Positions 51,002-60,468 of a stretch of DNA of 64,000 nt are shown here, one piece after another. Under the pieces are notes generated by a model that saw only the letters and a list, made by a program, of their open reading frames with translations, had not been told where the DNA came from and did no database searches. The translations under genes and the position numbers were made by a program. Every line of letters begins with the position of its first letter. Position 1 is the first letter of the stretch. The stretch comes from CAYNND01 sp964398775. GTDB taxonomy: Bacteria; Patescibacteriota; Minisyncoccia; Phycocordibacterales; UBA2100. The stretch is from assembly GCA_964398775.1 (NCBI GenBank), contig CAYNND010000001.1, forward strand, positions 72,024 to 136,023, in the 5' to 3' direction.

Positions 51002-52045
51002 CTAGTTGCTCCCCGTACTCATGCGCTTTCGCTCAAGGAGGATACTACCCAGACCTTTGCGAATCGTATTTCGGAGAGTAACAAGCTCAGGATATGCGTA
51101 GAAAAATGCTGCCTTTTGGTCTGCGACAGTTGTGCCTTCTCGCTTTGAACTTTCAAGCACGAAGAGGGCAAATGATTCGGCAATATCTTCCTCAGGCGAC
51201 GTTGCGGCATATTCTGTTAGATACTTGTGCGCTGCGCGCGCGTACACATCTTCCCCACTTACTGCACGAGTACGCTCTGACTCCGGCCAAAAGCGCTGTA
51301 CGAATGCGTGCAAGTAACTCTGTGCCGTCGCGCAGCCATCACCGGTGTCATACGTGATACAAGTACCACCGTGTACGACCTGTGTTTGGTTGAGTGTGAC
51401 TATGTGTGCGAATTCATGAATGAGCGTGAGGATATCTTCACGCTTTCCTTCTGCGCCGAATGAGCCGACATTCACGCCGACTGACCAGTATCCATCGCCA
51501 TCATCATCGTGAACATACGCGAGTATGTCACTTGCAGCATCATCGGCTATTTCAAATGTATTTACATACGCATGCGTAAACGCATCTGGCGAGATACGCG
51601 CAAAGAGACTCCAGACACGTTGGTGCCGCTCATCGGCTGTACCATCATTGAGTGTAATACGCTCGGGCTGAGTGACGCGATACGACGCAACAACTGCTGG
51701 CCCCTCATCTGAACCAGACTCTGCAAATGCAGCATCACTGTCTGCATACTCGTCTGCGAGTGAGCCAAGCTCTGCATCAATATCCGCTTCAACCGCCTCA
51801 CACTCTGCCTCATCTTCACATTCAAAATAGCAGACGCCACCCTCCTCGTCATACTCTTCAAACGATGAGCAGTCTTCAGCACTGTCTGCCTCAGTTTCAT
51901 AGATATATCCATCCTCCTCTGCATCGTCACTCATCCGCTCAAATGCTGCTCGCTGCTCTGTCGCTACTGGATCAGGAGTAACTAAAATGTATATCAGCGT
52001 CGCGCCGACTATAAAAGCACCGAGCGCAAGTATGTATGACTTCAT
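51002..52045 (-). CDS. Membrane-anchored zinc-metallopeptidase-like protein (HEFAH) with acidic N-terminal region
   Basis: 347 residues. One membrane segment (about 4-21) is followed by a highly acidic Asp/Glu-rich region (40-115, with Cys in CSSFEEYDEEGGVCYFEC). H210-E-F-A-H214 is an HExxH helix and E in EDIAESFALFV (about 295) is a candidate third ligand. The catalytic part is extracytoplasmic. Peptide-substrate activity is inferred from the motif. Its stop and the next gene are separated; it overlaps the ATP-grasp gene end by 4 nt. Confidence 0.75.
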   Translation of the reverse strand: MKSYILALGAFIVGATLIYILVTPDPVATEQRAAFERMSDDAEEDGYIYETEADSAEDCSSFEEYDEEGGVCYFECEDEAECEAVEADIDAELGSLADEYADSDAAFAESGSDEGPAVVASYRVTQPERITLNDGTADERHQRVWSLFARISPDAFTHAYVNTFEIADDAASDILAYVHDDDGDGYWSVGVNVGSFGAEGKREDILTLIHEFAHIVTLNQTQVVHGGTCITYDTGDGCATAQSYLHAFVQRFWPESERTRAVSGEDVYARAAHKYLTEYAATSPEEDIAESFALFVLESSKREGTTVADQKAAFFYAYPELVTLRNTIRKGLGSILLERKRMSTGSN

Positions 52046-52875
52046 TGCGGCAGTATACCAAAGAGCGAATCGAGTGCACGGTCATAAACTGACTGTGCTT
52101 CTGATCGATGTGCATCACTAATCAATGAATATTTTTCAAATGCGACACCGCCATTTACCTCAAGGACCGAGAGGGCGCCGAACTCGTCGAGCACAATGTC
52201 GACATTTGCAAAGCGCATCGTGAGCGCTTCCATCGCGCGTTTCGCTATCGGCGAAACGCGCGCAAACTCAGCCGCATCAACTGCAGCTACTGTCGCACCG
52301 TGAGATAGATTGAATCGAAAGTCGGCACGCGTGTCCTGGAGCTTTGCATACATAAGGAGCACTTCACCATTAAGAACTGTAGCTCGATACTCTTTTACGA
52401 CTCGAATAAAGGGCGAAAGTGCGACTGCGCGTTCAGTCGCGAAGAGTGTAGTCAGAGTTTCATTGAGCGCCTCTCTCGTATCTACTTTGTAGACATCGTT
52501 TCCATTTGTCCCGGTATTTGGCTTTAATACAATCGGAAAACCAACACGTGCAACAAATGCTTCCTGTGCTGCAGCTTGCGCTGTAGTCCAACCTTGGGAA
52601 TCAGGACGAAGCACTAAGAAATGTTCGACTGCAGGAACCCCATGTCGCTCAAGTATCCAAGTCGTACCACACTTGTCCTTGGCGATAAGATAGTTCGCAC
52701 TACTGTTGAGGCCAATATCGTACCACTCTAAAAAGCGTGTAGTACCGTTGAGTGTAACCATGACAAGCCAGTCGCCGAAATGACGTTCGCAGTGAGCACC
52801 ACGACGCTCTGCCCACGAGACAACCGCAGCAATAAAGAAACGATTCTTAGCAGTTATGTGCGCTCCCCCTTCCAT
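52042..52875 (-). CDS. ATP-grasp domain protein
   Basis: 277 residues. FPIVLKPNTGTNGNDVYKV is the ATP-binding Lys/Gly-rich loop, followed by the conserved Arg in EYRATVLNGEVL and the metal-binding VLEVNGGVAFE (Glu and Asn). The family ligates a carboxylate to an amine, for example RimK or D-Ala ligases. The N-terminal domain (1-100) differs from these and does not name a substrate. It starts the pair with the peptidase-like protein. Confidence 0.88.
   Translation of the reverse strand: MEGGAHITAKNRFFIAAVVSWAERRGAHCERHFGDWLVMVTLNGTTRFLEWYDIGLNSSANYLIAKDKCGTTWILERHGVPAVEHFLVLRPDSQGWTTAQAAAQEAFVARVGFPIVLKPNTGTNGNDVYKVDTREALNETLTTLFATERAVALSPFIRVVKEYRATVLNGEVLLMYAKLQDTRADFRFNLSHGATVAAVDAAEFARVSPIAKRAMEALTMRFANVDIVLDEFGALSVLEVNGGVAFEKYSLISDAHRSEAQSVYDRALDSLFGILPQ
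52052..52057 (-). promoter_or_regulatory. -10 hexamer TATACT
   Basis: TATACT, 6 nt, then the ATG at 52045, inside the upstream ATP-grasp gene. Confidence 0.55.
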
Positions 52876-52907
52876 CGCGGTACTCTATCATAGGCTCAAC
52901 CACCTCG

Positions 52908-53828
52908 CTAAAACAGCTTGTCGCGCTTGATTGCGTACCACATACCAGACATGCAGGCGATGATAAATATGACAATAAAGACAAACGTCGCCTTACTCTC
53001 TTGAAATGGCAGTGGGACATTCATACCGTAGAGTGATGCGATAACCATCGGAATCGTGAGTATGACAGTCATGCCAGTGAGCACCTCCACTATGGTGTTC
53101 AATTTGTTTGAGAGGATGATTGAGTATGCTGAGCGGATGTTGGTAATAGTACGCCCCACACTCTTTGCACTTTCTACCGTCTGTTGTGTCGCGATAATCA
53201 AATCCTCAACTGTTTCTTTATCTTCTTCTCCGAGTCGCAGCCACTTCCCTGAAAGGACACTCTGCAGTGCTGTCGAAGTCGGAATGAGCGCGGCGGTGAA
53301 ATCATTCACCACTCCTTCAAGCCCAACAAACCGTTCAATCTCTTTGTTTGTAATGTTGTTGATTTTCACCCGTGCGCGGTGCACCTCCTTGCGTACACTC
53401 GTGAGTGCGCGGCTGTACGAGACCTCAACTGCACGCATGACAGAAATGAAGAAGTTTGTTTCGTTTGTAGTAAGTACATCATTTGTACTGTTTTTCAGCT
53501 GCGTGAGAAATGATGGCTCAGTATGTACTACCGTGAGTACAAACCCGTCTTTGAGCGCTATCAAGATAGGTGCTGTCGTGTCTTCGACACCTTCATTGAT
53601 AGGATAACGTGTGAAAAAATATGTAACTCCTTCTTCATACTCAACGCGCGGCACTTCAAACAAATCTTGCGCATCGCGCAACAGTGCCTCATCAAGACCT
53701 CGTTTATCTACCAATTCAGCAATATCTGACTCAGTGATGTCAGTCGCATGAATCCACACATCTTTCTCAGAAGCTGTCGCCTCTTTGAATGGCGTGTTCT
53801 TTTTTGTCCGCTTCAAATAGATAAGCAT
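52908..53828 (-). CDS. corA: CorA-like magnesium/metal transporter
   Basis: 306 residues from MLIYLKRTKK. A cytoplasmic alpha/beta domain and long helices (about 1-240) are followed by two C-terminal membrane segments. The signature GMN is in LYGMNVPLPF at the end of the first membrane helix. CorA works as a pentamer; the signature and layout are canonical. Confidence 0.95.
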   Translation of the reverse strand: MLIYLKRTKKNTPFKEATASEKDVWIHATDITESDIAELVDKRGLDEALLRDAQDLFEVPRVEYEEGVTYFFTRYPINEGVEDTTAPILIALKDGFVLTVVHTEPSFLTQLKNSTNDVLTTNETNFFISVMRAVEVSYSRALTSVRKEVHRARVKINNITNKEIERFVGLEGVVNDFTAALIPTSTALQSVLSGKWLRLGEEDKETVEDLIIATQQTVESAKSVGRTITNIRSAYSIILSNKLNTIVEVLTGMTVILTIPMVIASLYGMNVPLPFQESKATFVFIVIFIIACMSGMWYAIKRDKLF

Positions 53829-53834
53829 GCATGC

Positions 53835-53840
53835 ATTGTA
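53835..53840 (-). promoter_or_regulatory. -10 hexamer TACAAT
   Basis: TACAAT, 6 nt, then the ATG at 53828. Confidence 0.6.
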
Positions 53841-53886
53841 CCCCTTCACATCAATGCGACAAGCGGCACGCGCAGCATCTGTGAAC

Positions 53887-55044
53887 TTACATCAGTATAT
53901 GTTTTGTCACTGGAAATGCGTTATACCCTTTCGCTGACATACTCTGGCAATACGCACCAACATCTCGTATCGCAACGAGGTCTCCGATTGCTGCTTTTTT
54001 CAAAAGTCGTCGCTCGATGATTTCTGGATTTCCTTTTTCTGGTGTAAGGATATCACCTGATTCACAGTTGTGACCCACCACAACATACAAATCTTTTTCT
54101 TCACTATCTGAAAGTACTTCAATCTCGTGCTGCGCGCCGTAGAGTGATGGTCGCAAGATATCATTCATTCCTGTATTGAGTCTCAAGAACGTAAACCCTG
54201 CTTTCCCCGTATCAACAATATCTACTATTTCAGCGAGGAGTGTCCCTGAATGTGCAACGAGCCATGTTCCCGGTTCAATTTCAATATGGAGTTTTCTGCC
54301 AGTTTCTGATGCAAACTGAGTAAGTCGTTCTGCAAACACAGCTGCGACAGCATGCATGTCAGTTTCTTGTTCGCTGCCGTAGCGATGTACTTTGTATCCA
54401 CCACCAATATCAATCGTCTCAACTTGCGGCATCTTCCGCACAACATCGAGCGCAACGTCCATCGCTTGACCCCAGATAGCAGGGTCTGCACCTGAGCCAA
54501 TGTGCATATGCAGTCGGTCAATCATCACGCCAGCTTTATACGCCATTGCGAGTGCTTCTGGAACATATTCATGCCAGAGCCCAAAACTTGAAGTTGTACC
54601 ACCTGTCGTTGTTCGATTTGTACCACCTGAACCAAGTCCTGCATTGACGCGAAGTGCGACAGTCGCTGGATGTCCTGGTGTCTTTAAAAAGAGCTCGAGT
54701 TGACGCAGAGATGTCACAACATAGCGCACACCCTGCTTGAGTAACCCTTCAAGGTCATGTGCTGGTTGCTGACTTGAAAGAGAGATGTTGCGTGCAGGAA
54801 TGCCGCGCGCAATAAGTTCGGCAGCTTCATAGCTTGAACTAGCATCAAAGTGAAGCCCAGCTTCATGGAACAGTTGTATTATTTCTGGAGCAGAGTTTGC
54901 CTTTGCTGCATAGCGAATAGTGACACCGTGTGGAAACGAAAGTGATGTGAGTACTGCAGCGCGTTCTTGTAAATCCAGTGTGTTGTAAACATACAGTGGC
55001 GTGCCGTGCTCAGCAGCTGCCTGAGTGAGTGAATCATGATTCAT
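53887..55044 (-). CDS. lysA: Diaminopimelate decarboxylase
   Basis: 385 residues from MNHDSLTQAA. It turns meso-diaminopimelate into lysine. YAAKANS carries PLP Lys48; HMHIGSGAD, DIGGGYK and EPGTWLVA contact the cofactor. GHNCESGDIL supplies the Cys of the active site from the partner subunit, and VGAYCQSMSAKGYNAF the final motif. All active-site residues are present. Confidence 0.96.
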   Translation of the reverse strand: MNHDSLTQAAAEHGTPLYVYNTLDLQERAAVLTSLSFPHGVTIRYAAKANSAPEIIQLFHEAGLHFDASSSYEAAELIARGIPARNISLSSQQPAHDLEGLLKQGVRYVVTSLRQLELFLKTPGHPATVALRVNAGLGSGGTNRTTTGGTTSSFGLWHEYVPEALAMAYKAGVMIDRLHMHIGSGADPAIWGQAMDVALDVVRKMPQVETIDIGGGYKVHRYGSEQETDMHAVAAVFAERLTQFASETGRKLHIEIEPGTWLVAHSGTLLAEIVDIVDTGKAGFTFLRLNTGMNDILRPSLYGAQHEIEVLSDSEEKDLYVVVGHNCESGDILTPEKGNPEIIERRLLKKAAIGDLVAIRDVGAYCQSMSAKGYNAFPVTKHILM

Positions 55045-55050
55045 TACTTC

Positions 55051-55056
55051 AGTGTA
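55051..55056 (-). promoter_or_regulatory. -10 hexamer TACACT
   Basis: TACACT, 6 nt, then the ATG at 55044. Confidence 0.55.
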
Positions 55057-55081
55057 CACCGCAGAGAGGCACGTGCAAGTA

Positions 55082-56320
55082 TCACTCCTGTTCCGTTGCG
55101 ATATACACTATTTCTCGTGATGAATCGTCATACTCGACAAGAAGGGCTACTTTCTCCCCCGCCTGAGCAGCAGCAATAACCTTTTGACCGCGCAACCCAA
55201 TGCGTCCCTGATACCACACGTACTGTGGCTCTCCACGGATACCCTCGACAATGACGAGGGGATATGTGCCCGAAATTACAACCACTTTTGAAAAAACATT
55301 TTGTGCATACAGAGACTGCAACAACTTTGTACCATTGAACCAGAGAACATCTTGTAATTTCGAGCGCTCTGTGCGATCACTTTCTTTTGTTGTCTTTGAC
55401 GTCACATAAATAATATTTCCACGATGAGTCTCATGCATATAGCTGATGACGTCATACCCCACGCCATATACTTTGTTATCTCGAAATAGCAGCGCACCTT
55501 GTGGAGTCATCGCAACATACGTGAGCTTGCGCGCATTTTTGAGAAAACCTGCAATGTACGCATGGTAACGGCTGACAACTTCTCCACCCCAAATGACACT
55601 CCATCCTGCTTCTGGTTTATATATTGAGTACGCAAGCTTCCCTCCCTGTACCGCAGCTTCGATAATTGAACCCTCGAGTCCAGGTGCACTGACTAATTTT
55701 GTCGGACCGACCATCAGCCGTGTTTCGAATGGGTTATTCAAAGAAGGAATGTAGACGAGTGAACTCTTGTATCGAAAGGCATTGAGTATTGTCCCATTTT
55801 TTACTGCATATGCTGTTCGCTTCCCGTTAATATACACTGCACTCCCGTAAGAAATAAGTTCACTGCCCGAAAGTGTGCTTGCATTGCATATGTTTTCAGA
55901 AAACTCATATGCATGGTCTCCGATATGCGCAACAGAGTGTACGGCGGCATCACTCTCAATGACCTCACAGTATGCGAGTGTCGAAGTGATATCTCCAAGT
56001 TGCTCTATTCGATGAGGACTTTCTGCAACGACAACACCATCATAGAGCAGCTCGAAACCGTCACCATACTCTCGAACATACGCGAGTTTTCCTTGCGCGC
56101 TCCAAAACGTCCCAATATCTCCGAGGATGGTATAGTCTGCACCATCAACTGCACTATCTTCACCAATATCATCAACCGTGCGCTCTGTCATTTGTATGGG
56201 GGCACCTCCCACGTCTGTGACTACGAAATCTGCATGTTTTACGTATGTCTGCTCAAGGGTAGCAGCAGTAGAAATACTGACTCCACAGAGAAATGTGAGT
56301 ATGTAGAGTGTTTTATTCAT
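55082..56320 (-). CDS. Secreted beta-propeller-like hypothetical protein
   Basis: 412 residues from MNKTLYILTFLCGV, with a signal peptide ending TAA (about residue 20). The rest shows repeated blades of the kind 'GKLAYVREYGDGFELLYDG' and 'GKLAYSIYKPEAGWSVIWGG', suggesting a TolB-like propeller. The ATG overlaps the stop of the transpeptidase gene by 8 nt, so the two are coupled. It may bind wall fragments or a partner of that enzyme. No catalytic motif seen. Confidence 0.75.
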   Translation of the reverse strand: MNKTLYILTFLCGVSISTAATLEQTYVKHADFVVTDVGGAPIQMTERTVDDIGEDSAVDGADYTILGDIGTFWSAQGKLAYVREYGDGFELLYDGVVVAESPHRIEQLGDITSTLAYCEVIESDAAVHSVAHIGDHAYEFSENICNASTLSGSELISYGSAVYINGKRTAYAVKNGTILNAFRYKSSLVYIPSLNNPFETRLMVGPTKLVSAPGLEGSIIEAAVQGGKLAYSIYKPEAGWSVIWGGEVVSRYHAYIAGFLKNARKLTYVAMTPQGALLFRDNKVYGVGYDVISYMHETHRGNIIYVTSKTTKESDRTERSKLQDVLWFNGTKLLQSLYAQNVFSKVVVISGTYPLVIVEGIRGEPQYVWYQGRIGLRGQKVIAAAQAGEKVALLVEYDDSSREIVYIATEQE

Positions 56321-57830
56321 ACGCTTCACGAATAAACGATTGCAGAGTCTCCACTGCAGCATCTATGTCTGTTCCACCGAGAATCGTGATGAATGCGGTG
56401 CGCTCTTCACCGCCTATAGTTTGTGGAATGAGGAAAAATCCATGTGTGCCACCCGCGCCACCAAGAGTCTTTACACCAAGTACGCGAATGTCAGTCGCTT
56501 CGACAGTCTCGAGGTCATCATCAAATGTGCTTTTCCCATATGCTGATGAGCGCACCAAGCCTGAAGCAATGCGGAGGATGAAACTTCGATTACTCTCAAT
56601 ATAGAGCATGAGCTGATAGAGATCTGCCGGTGTACTAACGTTTCTGTCTGATACCCCAGCTGGATCGACAAATACGGTAGAGCGCATACCGAGTGATGCA
56701 GCCTTTTTGTTCATGACTTCTACGTAGCGTTTTTCGCCAAGTATCGATGCGAGGACCATCGCAGCTTCATTTGAAGATTCACGCAAGAGCGGGAACAAGA
56801 GGTCGTACACACGAACTTTTTCTCCGGCCTTGAGGCGCGGCTTCGCAGTATCCACGAGTGCATGCTTGGGAACTGTCACGACGGCATCGAGGTTAATGTA
56901 TTCTGTTGCAACGAGTGCTGTCACGATGTGCGTGAGTGACCCGAGCGACAACTGCGCATCTCGATTATGATCTGCAAATACAAAACCACTTGCTAGATCT
57001 ACAGCGAGATACCCTTCTGCATTCAGTTCTGGTGTCTTCCGAGTAAACACTTTCTCCTCGTGTGTTGTTTCTTTTTCAAATACTATGACTGGCATCCCCA
57101 CCTCAGCGAGCTCAAACACTTTCTGTGCATCTGCATCTTGCAAACGAACACAGCCACCTGAATATGTACTTGAAACACGGGAACCATCCGCATGATAGGG
57201 CCATCCGTGGATATAGAAATTACCTTGAAACCGTAAACTCCATGGTTGATACACCCCACTGATACCGGAGCGATGTTTTTCATTTTTATATTCGACAGCA
57301 TAGATACCAGCTGGCGTCTCCCACCAGGAGCCCGGTCTTCCTTTTGTCGCGATAGGGACCTCGAGCGTACGGAGCCCATCTGTATATACTTCTATGAGCA
57401 TCGTATCTAAGTTTGCGCTGATAAAGCTTGCCCGCTGTCGTATCAGATCATGCTTTACACTCAAGAAATAATTCGTATCTGCAAACGCTGGATTTGCACC
57501 GTAAGTAAACGAGCGCGGCTCAGATGTTCCATGCTCTGCAACATAGAGAGGATATATCTTGGGAGGCTCTTCTGCCGTTGCTAAAATACTCGCAACGGAA
57601 AACAGCACGATTCCTATAATACTGAGTGGAAACAGTCCCTGTCTAAGTACGGCAAGCGCATAGAGAGCGTATCGACGAAACCCTGCAGGATGTGTCGAAA
57701 GGATGTATGCACGATGTACTTGATGCGCGGAAAAACCATCTGCTGTTAGATCATGCAGAATCGTCTCGTATGTCGCACCACTTTCATGCAGGCGCGAGAT
57801 GAGATGTGCGAGCGAATCAGCAGTAGTCAT
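56313..57830 (-). CDS. L,D-transpeptidase fused to S11 (D-Ala-D-Ala carboxypeptidase-like) domain
   Basis: 505 residues. A cytoplasmic N terminus (1-60) and a membrane segment (63-84) are followed by a YkuD L,D-transpeptidase domain with H208-GWPY and the catalytic C227 in YSGGCVRL. Residues 275-500 resemble S11 peptidases. The nucleophile S298 is in GSLTH, but the Lys of SxxK is His301; SSN (352-354) and KTL-G (454-457) stand for SxN and KTG. The transpeptidase should be active; the S11 half may be inactive or altered. It should cross-link mDAP peptidoglycan. Confidence 0.9.
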   Translation of the reverse strand: MTTADSLAHLISRLHESGATYETILHDLTADGFSAHQVHRAYILSTHPAGFRRYALYALAVLRQGLFPLSIIGIVLFSVASILATAEEPPKIYPLYVAEHGTSEPRSFTYGANPAFADTNYFLSVKHDLIRQRASFISANLDTMLIEVYTDGLRTLEVPIATKGRPGSWWETPAGIYAVEYKNEKHRSGISGVYQPWSLRFQGNFYIHGWPYHADGSRVSSTYSGGCVRLQDADAQKVFELAEVGMPVIVFEKETTHEEKVFTRKTPELNAEGYLAVDLASGFVFADHNRDAQLSLGSLTHIVTALVATEYINLDAVVTVPKHALVDTAKPRLKAGEKVRVYDLLFPLLRESSNEAAMVLASILGEKRYVEVMNKKAASLGMRSTVFVDPAGVSDRNVSTPADLYQLMLYIESNRSFILRIASGLVRSSAYGKSTFDDDLETVEATDIRVLGVKTLGGAGGTHGFFLIPQTIGGEERTAFITILGGTDIDAAVETLQSFIREAYE

Positions 57831-57836
57831 GCGGAT

Positions 57837-57842
57837 ATTGTA
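57837..57842 (-). promoter_or_regulatory. -10 hexamer TACAAT
   Basis: TACAAT, 6 nt, then the ATG at 57830. Confidence 0.6.
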
Positions 57843-57868
57843 TCCTGTTTTTTGGAGGTGTACCTATA

Positions 57869-58708
57869 CTATTCCCCGATACGCTCAAAACGCTGCGCCT
57901 GCACACCGTCAACGACTACAGACTCAGTAAACATCGAGAGTGGACGAACCCATGTTCCATGACCCGCGCATGATTCATACACAACAAGTGGTTCAAGTGT
58001 CTCACTATGCTTCCCGACGCTCAGCACTATGTATTCACCTCCTTTGTAGTGACGATACCGACCTGGTTTCAAAACACAGTTCTTCCCGTAGACACGGGCA
58101 ACAACACGTACTGGGGCAGCATCTGCAACGTATGGAAGAGGAACTACCATACACTCAAAGTCACCACACCCAATGAGACGTTCGGTCATGTTTGCGTTTT
58201 CGATAATATATATGCCCGCACCGAGTAGTGTCTTATGCTGCGGGAATGGTGCCACATCCGGTGTTGGAGTATCGAGCACAATGCATGCAATACCTGTTTC
58301 AACGAGATACGCAGCGGCATCTGCCGTGAGGAGTGGCATGTGTGCAAAATCAAAATACGTATCAGTATGGAAGCGTGCACTCCAGTTAGTCGCAACGACA
58401 ACAGTCATGCCTCGCTCGATTGGTGCCGCTTGAAAAACAGACATGTCCAGTGCTGCAACCCCTCGTGCATCCACCACAACACCACGCGTATGCATAGATG
58501 CAATCGGAAATGCATCTATGGTTGTTCCTCCTGTAAGCATGTGTGCAGGCGCATCTATGTGCGTGCCTACATGCATGCCGCTGTGCACAACATGGTCGGC
58601 ACATCCATCTGTTGCTACATGCAAAGTTTCAGTAAGTGTCGCCGACGGGTCACCCGGAAAGACGGGCATAGCGGCACGAAATGGATGCGTCAAATCGATA
58701 TACTCCAT
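57869..58708 (-). CDS. Cyclase/kynurenine-formamidase-like enzyme fused to DUF1653
   Basis: 279 residues. Residues 1-210 match the cyclase family: LTHPFRAAMPVFPGDP, then the metal-binding HVGTHIDAPAHM and a later CIVLDTP. Residues 215-278 match DUF1653: GRYRHYKGGEYIVL, HSETLEPLVVYES and WVRPLSMF. The cyclase family hydrolyses amides or related bonds with metal ions. The fusion with DUF1653 is not one I recognise as common. It is 17 nt after the SDR gene. Confidence 0.88.
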   Translation of the reverse strand: MEYIDLTHPFRAAMPVFPGDPSATLTETLHVATDGCADHVVHSGMHVGTHIDAPAHMLTGGTTIDAFPIASMHTRGVVVDARGVAALDMSVFQAAPIERGMTVVVATNWSARFHTDTYFDFAHMPLLTADAAAYLVETGIACIVLDTPTPDVAPFPQHKTLLGAGIYIIENANMTERLIGCGDFECMVVPLPYVADAAPVRVVARVYGKNCVLKPGRYRHYKGGEYIVLSVGKHSETLEPLVVYESCAGHGTWVRPLSMFTESVVVDGVQAQRFERIGE

Positions 58709-58725
58709 AATGACTACTCTGGTCT

Positions 58726-59403
58726 CTAATAGTCTGCTGAACGTATGACTGTTTCACTGAGGACAACAGTGTCAGGAGCTTCGACGATATCTGCGAGTGC
58801 TGCTGCAACTACATCAACACTCAGTGCCTTACTCATGTCACGTGGATTACCCGCCTTCTCAAAGAGCGCTGTTTTAAATGCTCCAGGATAAAAACCTGCG
58901 ACTCGGATATGGAGTGGAGCAAGTTCAAGCTCGAGTGATTTTGTAAAACCAGTGATTGCCCATTTTGATGCATTGTATATGGTACGCTCAGCCTTCGCGG
59001 TAATACCTGCCTGCGAGACGACATTTACTATCAGCGAACCCGCATTCATGAGTGGCAAAAACGCTTGTGTACTGAAAATAACACCGCAAGTGTTTATCGC
59101 AAGGACGTTTTGAATATCTTCGGGCTCATTGTCGAGTAGTCGCCCTTGAATCCACACACCGGCATTGTTCACGAGTCGGTCAACACGGTGGTACTTCTCT
59201 CGTACTTCTTGCGCTGCAGCTCTCAGAGAATGCACATCTCGCACGTCTGCAACAACATACGCACAACCGATTGTTTGTGCTATATGCCGCGCTTTTTCTT
59301 CATTTTTCCCCAAGATGATGACGGTATATGTTGCAGCAAGTCTGCGTGCAAGTGTGGCACCAAGTCCATCTGTTCCCCCAGTAATGACGACAACTTTTCT
59401 CAT
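58726..59403 (-). CDS. Short-chain dehydrogenase/reductase
   Basis: 225 residues. The NAD(P)-binding TGGTDGLG (8-15), NNAG and catalytic YNASK are present, with Ser in NVVSQAG. Substrate unknown. Placement just upstream of the cyclase fusion suggests a shared pathway. Confidence 0.93.
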   Translation of the reverse strand: MRKVVVITGGTDGLGATLARRLAATYTVIILGKNEEKARHIAQTIGCAYVVADVRDVHSLRAAAQEVREKYHRVDRLVNNAGVWIQGRLLDNEPEDIQNVLAINTCGVIFSTQAFLPLMNAGSLIVNVVSQAGITAKAERTIYNASKWAITGFTKSLELELAPLHIRVAGFYPGAFKTALFEKAGNPRDMSKALSVDVVAAALADIVEAPDTVVLSETVIRSADY

Positions 59404-59409
59404 ACACCT

Positions 59410-59415
59410 AGTGTA
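59410..59415 (-). promoter_or_regulatory. -10 hexamer TACACT
   Basis: TACACT, 6 nt, then the ATG at 59403. Confidence 0.55.
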
Positions 59416-59437
59416 TCACGAGAGGTATACGAGTACG

Positions 59438-60103
59438 CTACAGGAGGTGTATGACATCAGTAAATACCCCGTCAACTCCGAGTGACTCAAGTACCGCTCT
59501 ACGCTCCGCAGTGTTTACTGTATACGCCCATATCTCAAGAGAACGGTCATGTATCTGCCGCACGAGTGATTCTGAAATATCATCACCATCATCATTGATA
59601 TGGAGCGCTTCTACGCCCCATGAGTTGTACAAATCGATTTCATCTTCAGTCGGAGCGCCATAGATAAGTGCGGCGATGCGAACATCAGGCTGCAATCGCT
59701 TCATTCGCACGAGTTCTGGTTTCATAAACGATGAGACGATGACGCGCTCGCGCGCAACACCTCCCTCACGCACCGGCTTGTCCAAAAGTTGACTCAGGGC
59801 ATCAGCAGTTCCTTTCCCTTTCAGTTCAACGATGACCGTAGCATCTCCTGTCGCTTCCATCACTTGTTGCAGCGTAGGTATCCCTGCATCCATAAGCACA
59901 AGTGTCGTATGCTCAGAGACACGACCCACACCTTGGTGAGTCCGCTCAAGCGTTGCGTCATGTATAACTACTAGCTCATTATCTGCAGAGCACCATACAT
60001 CACACTCAACATACTGAGCACCATGAGCGATTGCCTCATGAAATGAACCGAGTGTGTTCTCAAGTTTCAGTGTTGGCACTCCTCGATGGGCAATGTACTT
60101 CAT
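59438..60103 (-). CDS. Glycerophosphodiester phosphodiesterase
   Basis: 221 residues from MKYIAHRGVP. It cuts phospholipid headgroup diesters to glycerol-3-phosphate. IAHRGVP and ENTLGSFHEAI are the catalytic His and metal site, with VECDVWCSADNELVVIHDATL (the second His) and a later VELKGKG, all intact. No signal, so it is cytoplasmic. Its ATG overlaps the upstream stop (ATGA). Confidence 0.93.
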   Translation of the reverse strand: MKYIAHRGVPTLKLENTLGSFHEAIAHGAQYVECDVWCSADNELVVIHDATLERTHQGVGRVSEHTTLVLMDAGIPTLQQVMEATGDATVIVELKGKGTADALSQLLDKPVREGGVARERVIVSSFMKPELVRMKRLQPDVRIAALIYGAPTEDEIDLYNSWGVEALHINDDGDDISESLVRQIHDRSLEIWAYTVNTAERRAVLESLGVDGVFTDVIHLL

Positions 60104-60462
60104 GTCACTATAGTATATAGGTACAGACCAAGGTGTACACATACGAGTCCAGCAAATGCTGCGGGCACGGCAATACGCATAAATTCAGGACGTATCTGAT
60201 TACCAAACAGTACGCGCATGTAGTGCGTGATATAAGCACTATCATACGAAATTGCGGGGTTGAGTTTTTTTCTGAGCTCAAATTCCCAGCGACTCAAGAA
60301 GCAATGTCCAAGCATCACCTGCAGAACACTCCCCCCAAAGAGCAGCACGAGGTGCAGAGGATAGAGTGTCGGTATCGCCCACCCGAGCATGATGATACAC
60401 ACTGCAAGCGCATGCGAGAGGAAAATTGTTTCAGCCGCGAGACGAATGAGCAAGCGCTGCAT
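60100..60462 (-). CDS. DUF2784-like membrane protein
   Basis: 120 residues with three hydrophobic segments and the connecting piece CFLSRWEFELRKKLNP, which resembles DUF2784. It lies 6 nt after the lectin-like gene and overlaps the phosphodiesterase start. Function unknown. Confidence 0.65.
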   Translation of the reverse strand: MQRLLIRLAAETIFLSHALAVCIIMLGWAIPTLYPLHLVLLFGGSVLQVMLGHCFLSRWEFELRKKLNPAISYDSAYITHYMRVLFGNQIRPEFMRIAVPAAFAGLVCVHLGLYLYTIVT

Positions 60463-60468
60463 GGATAT

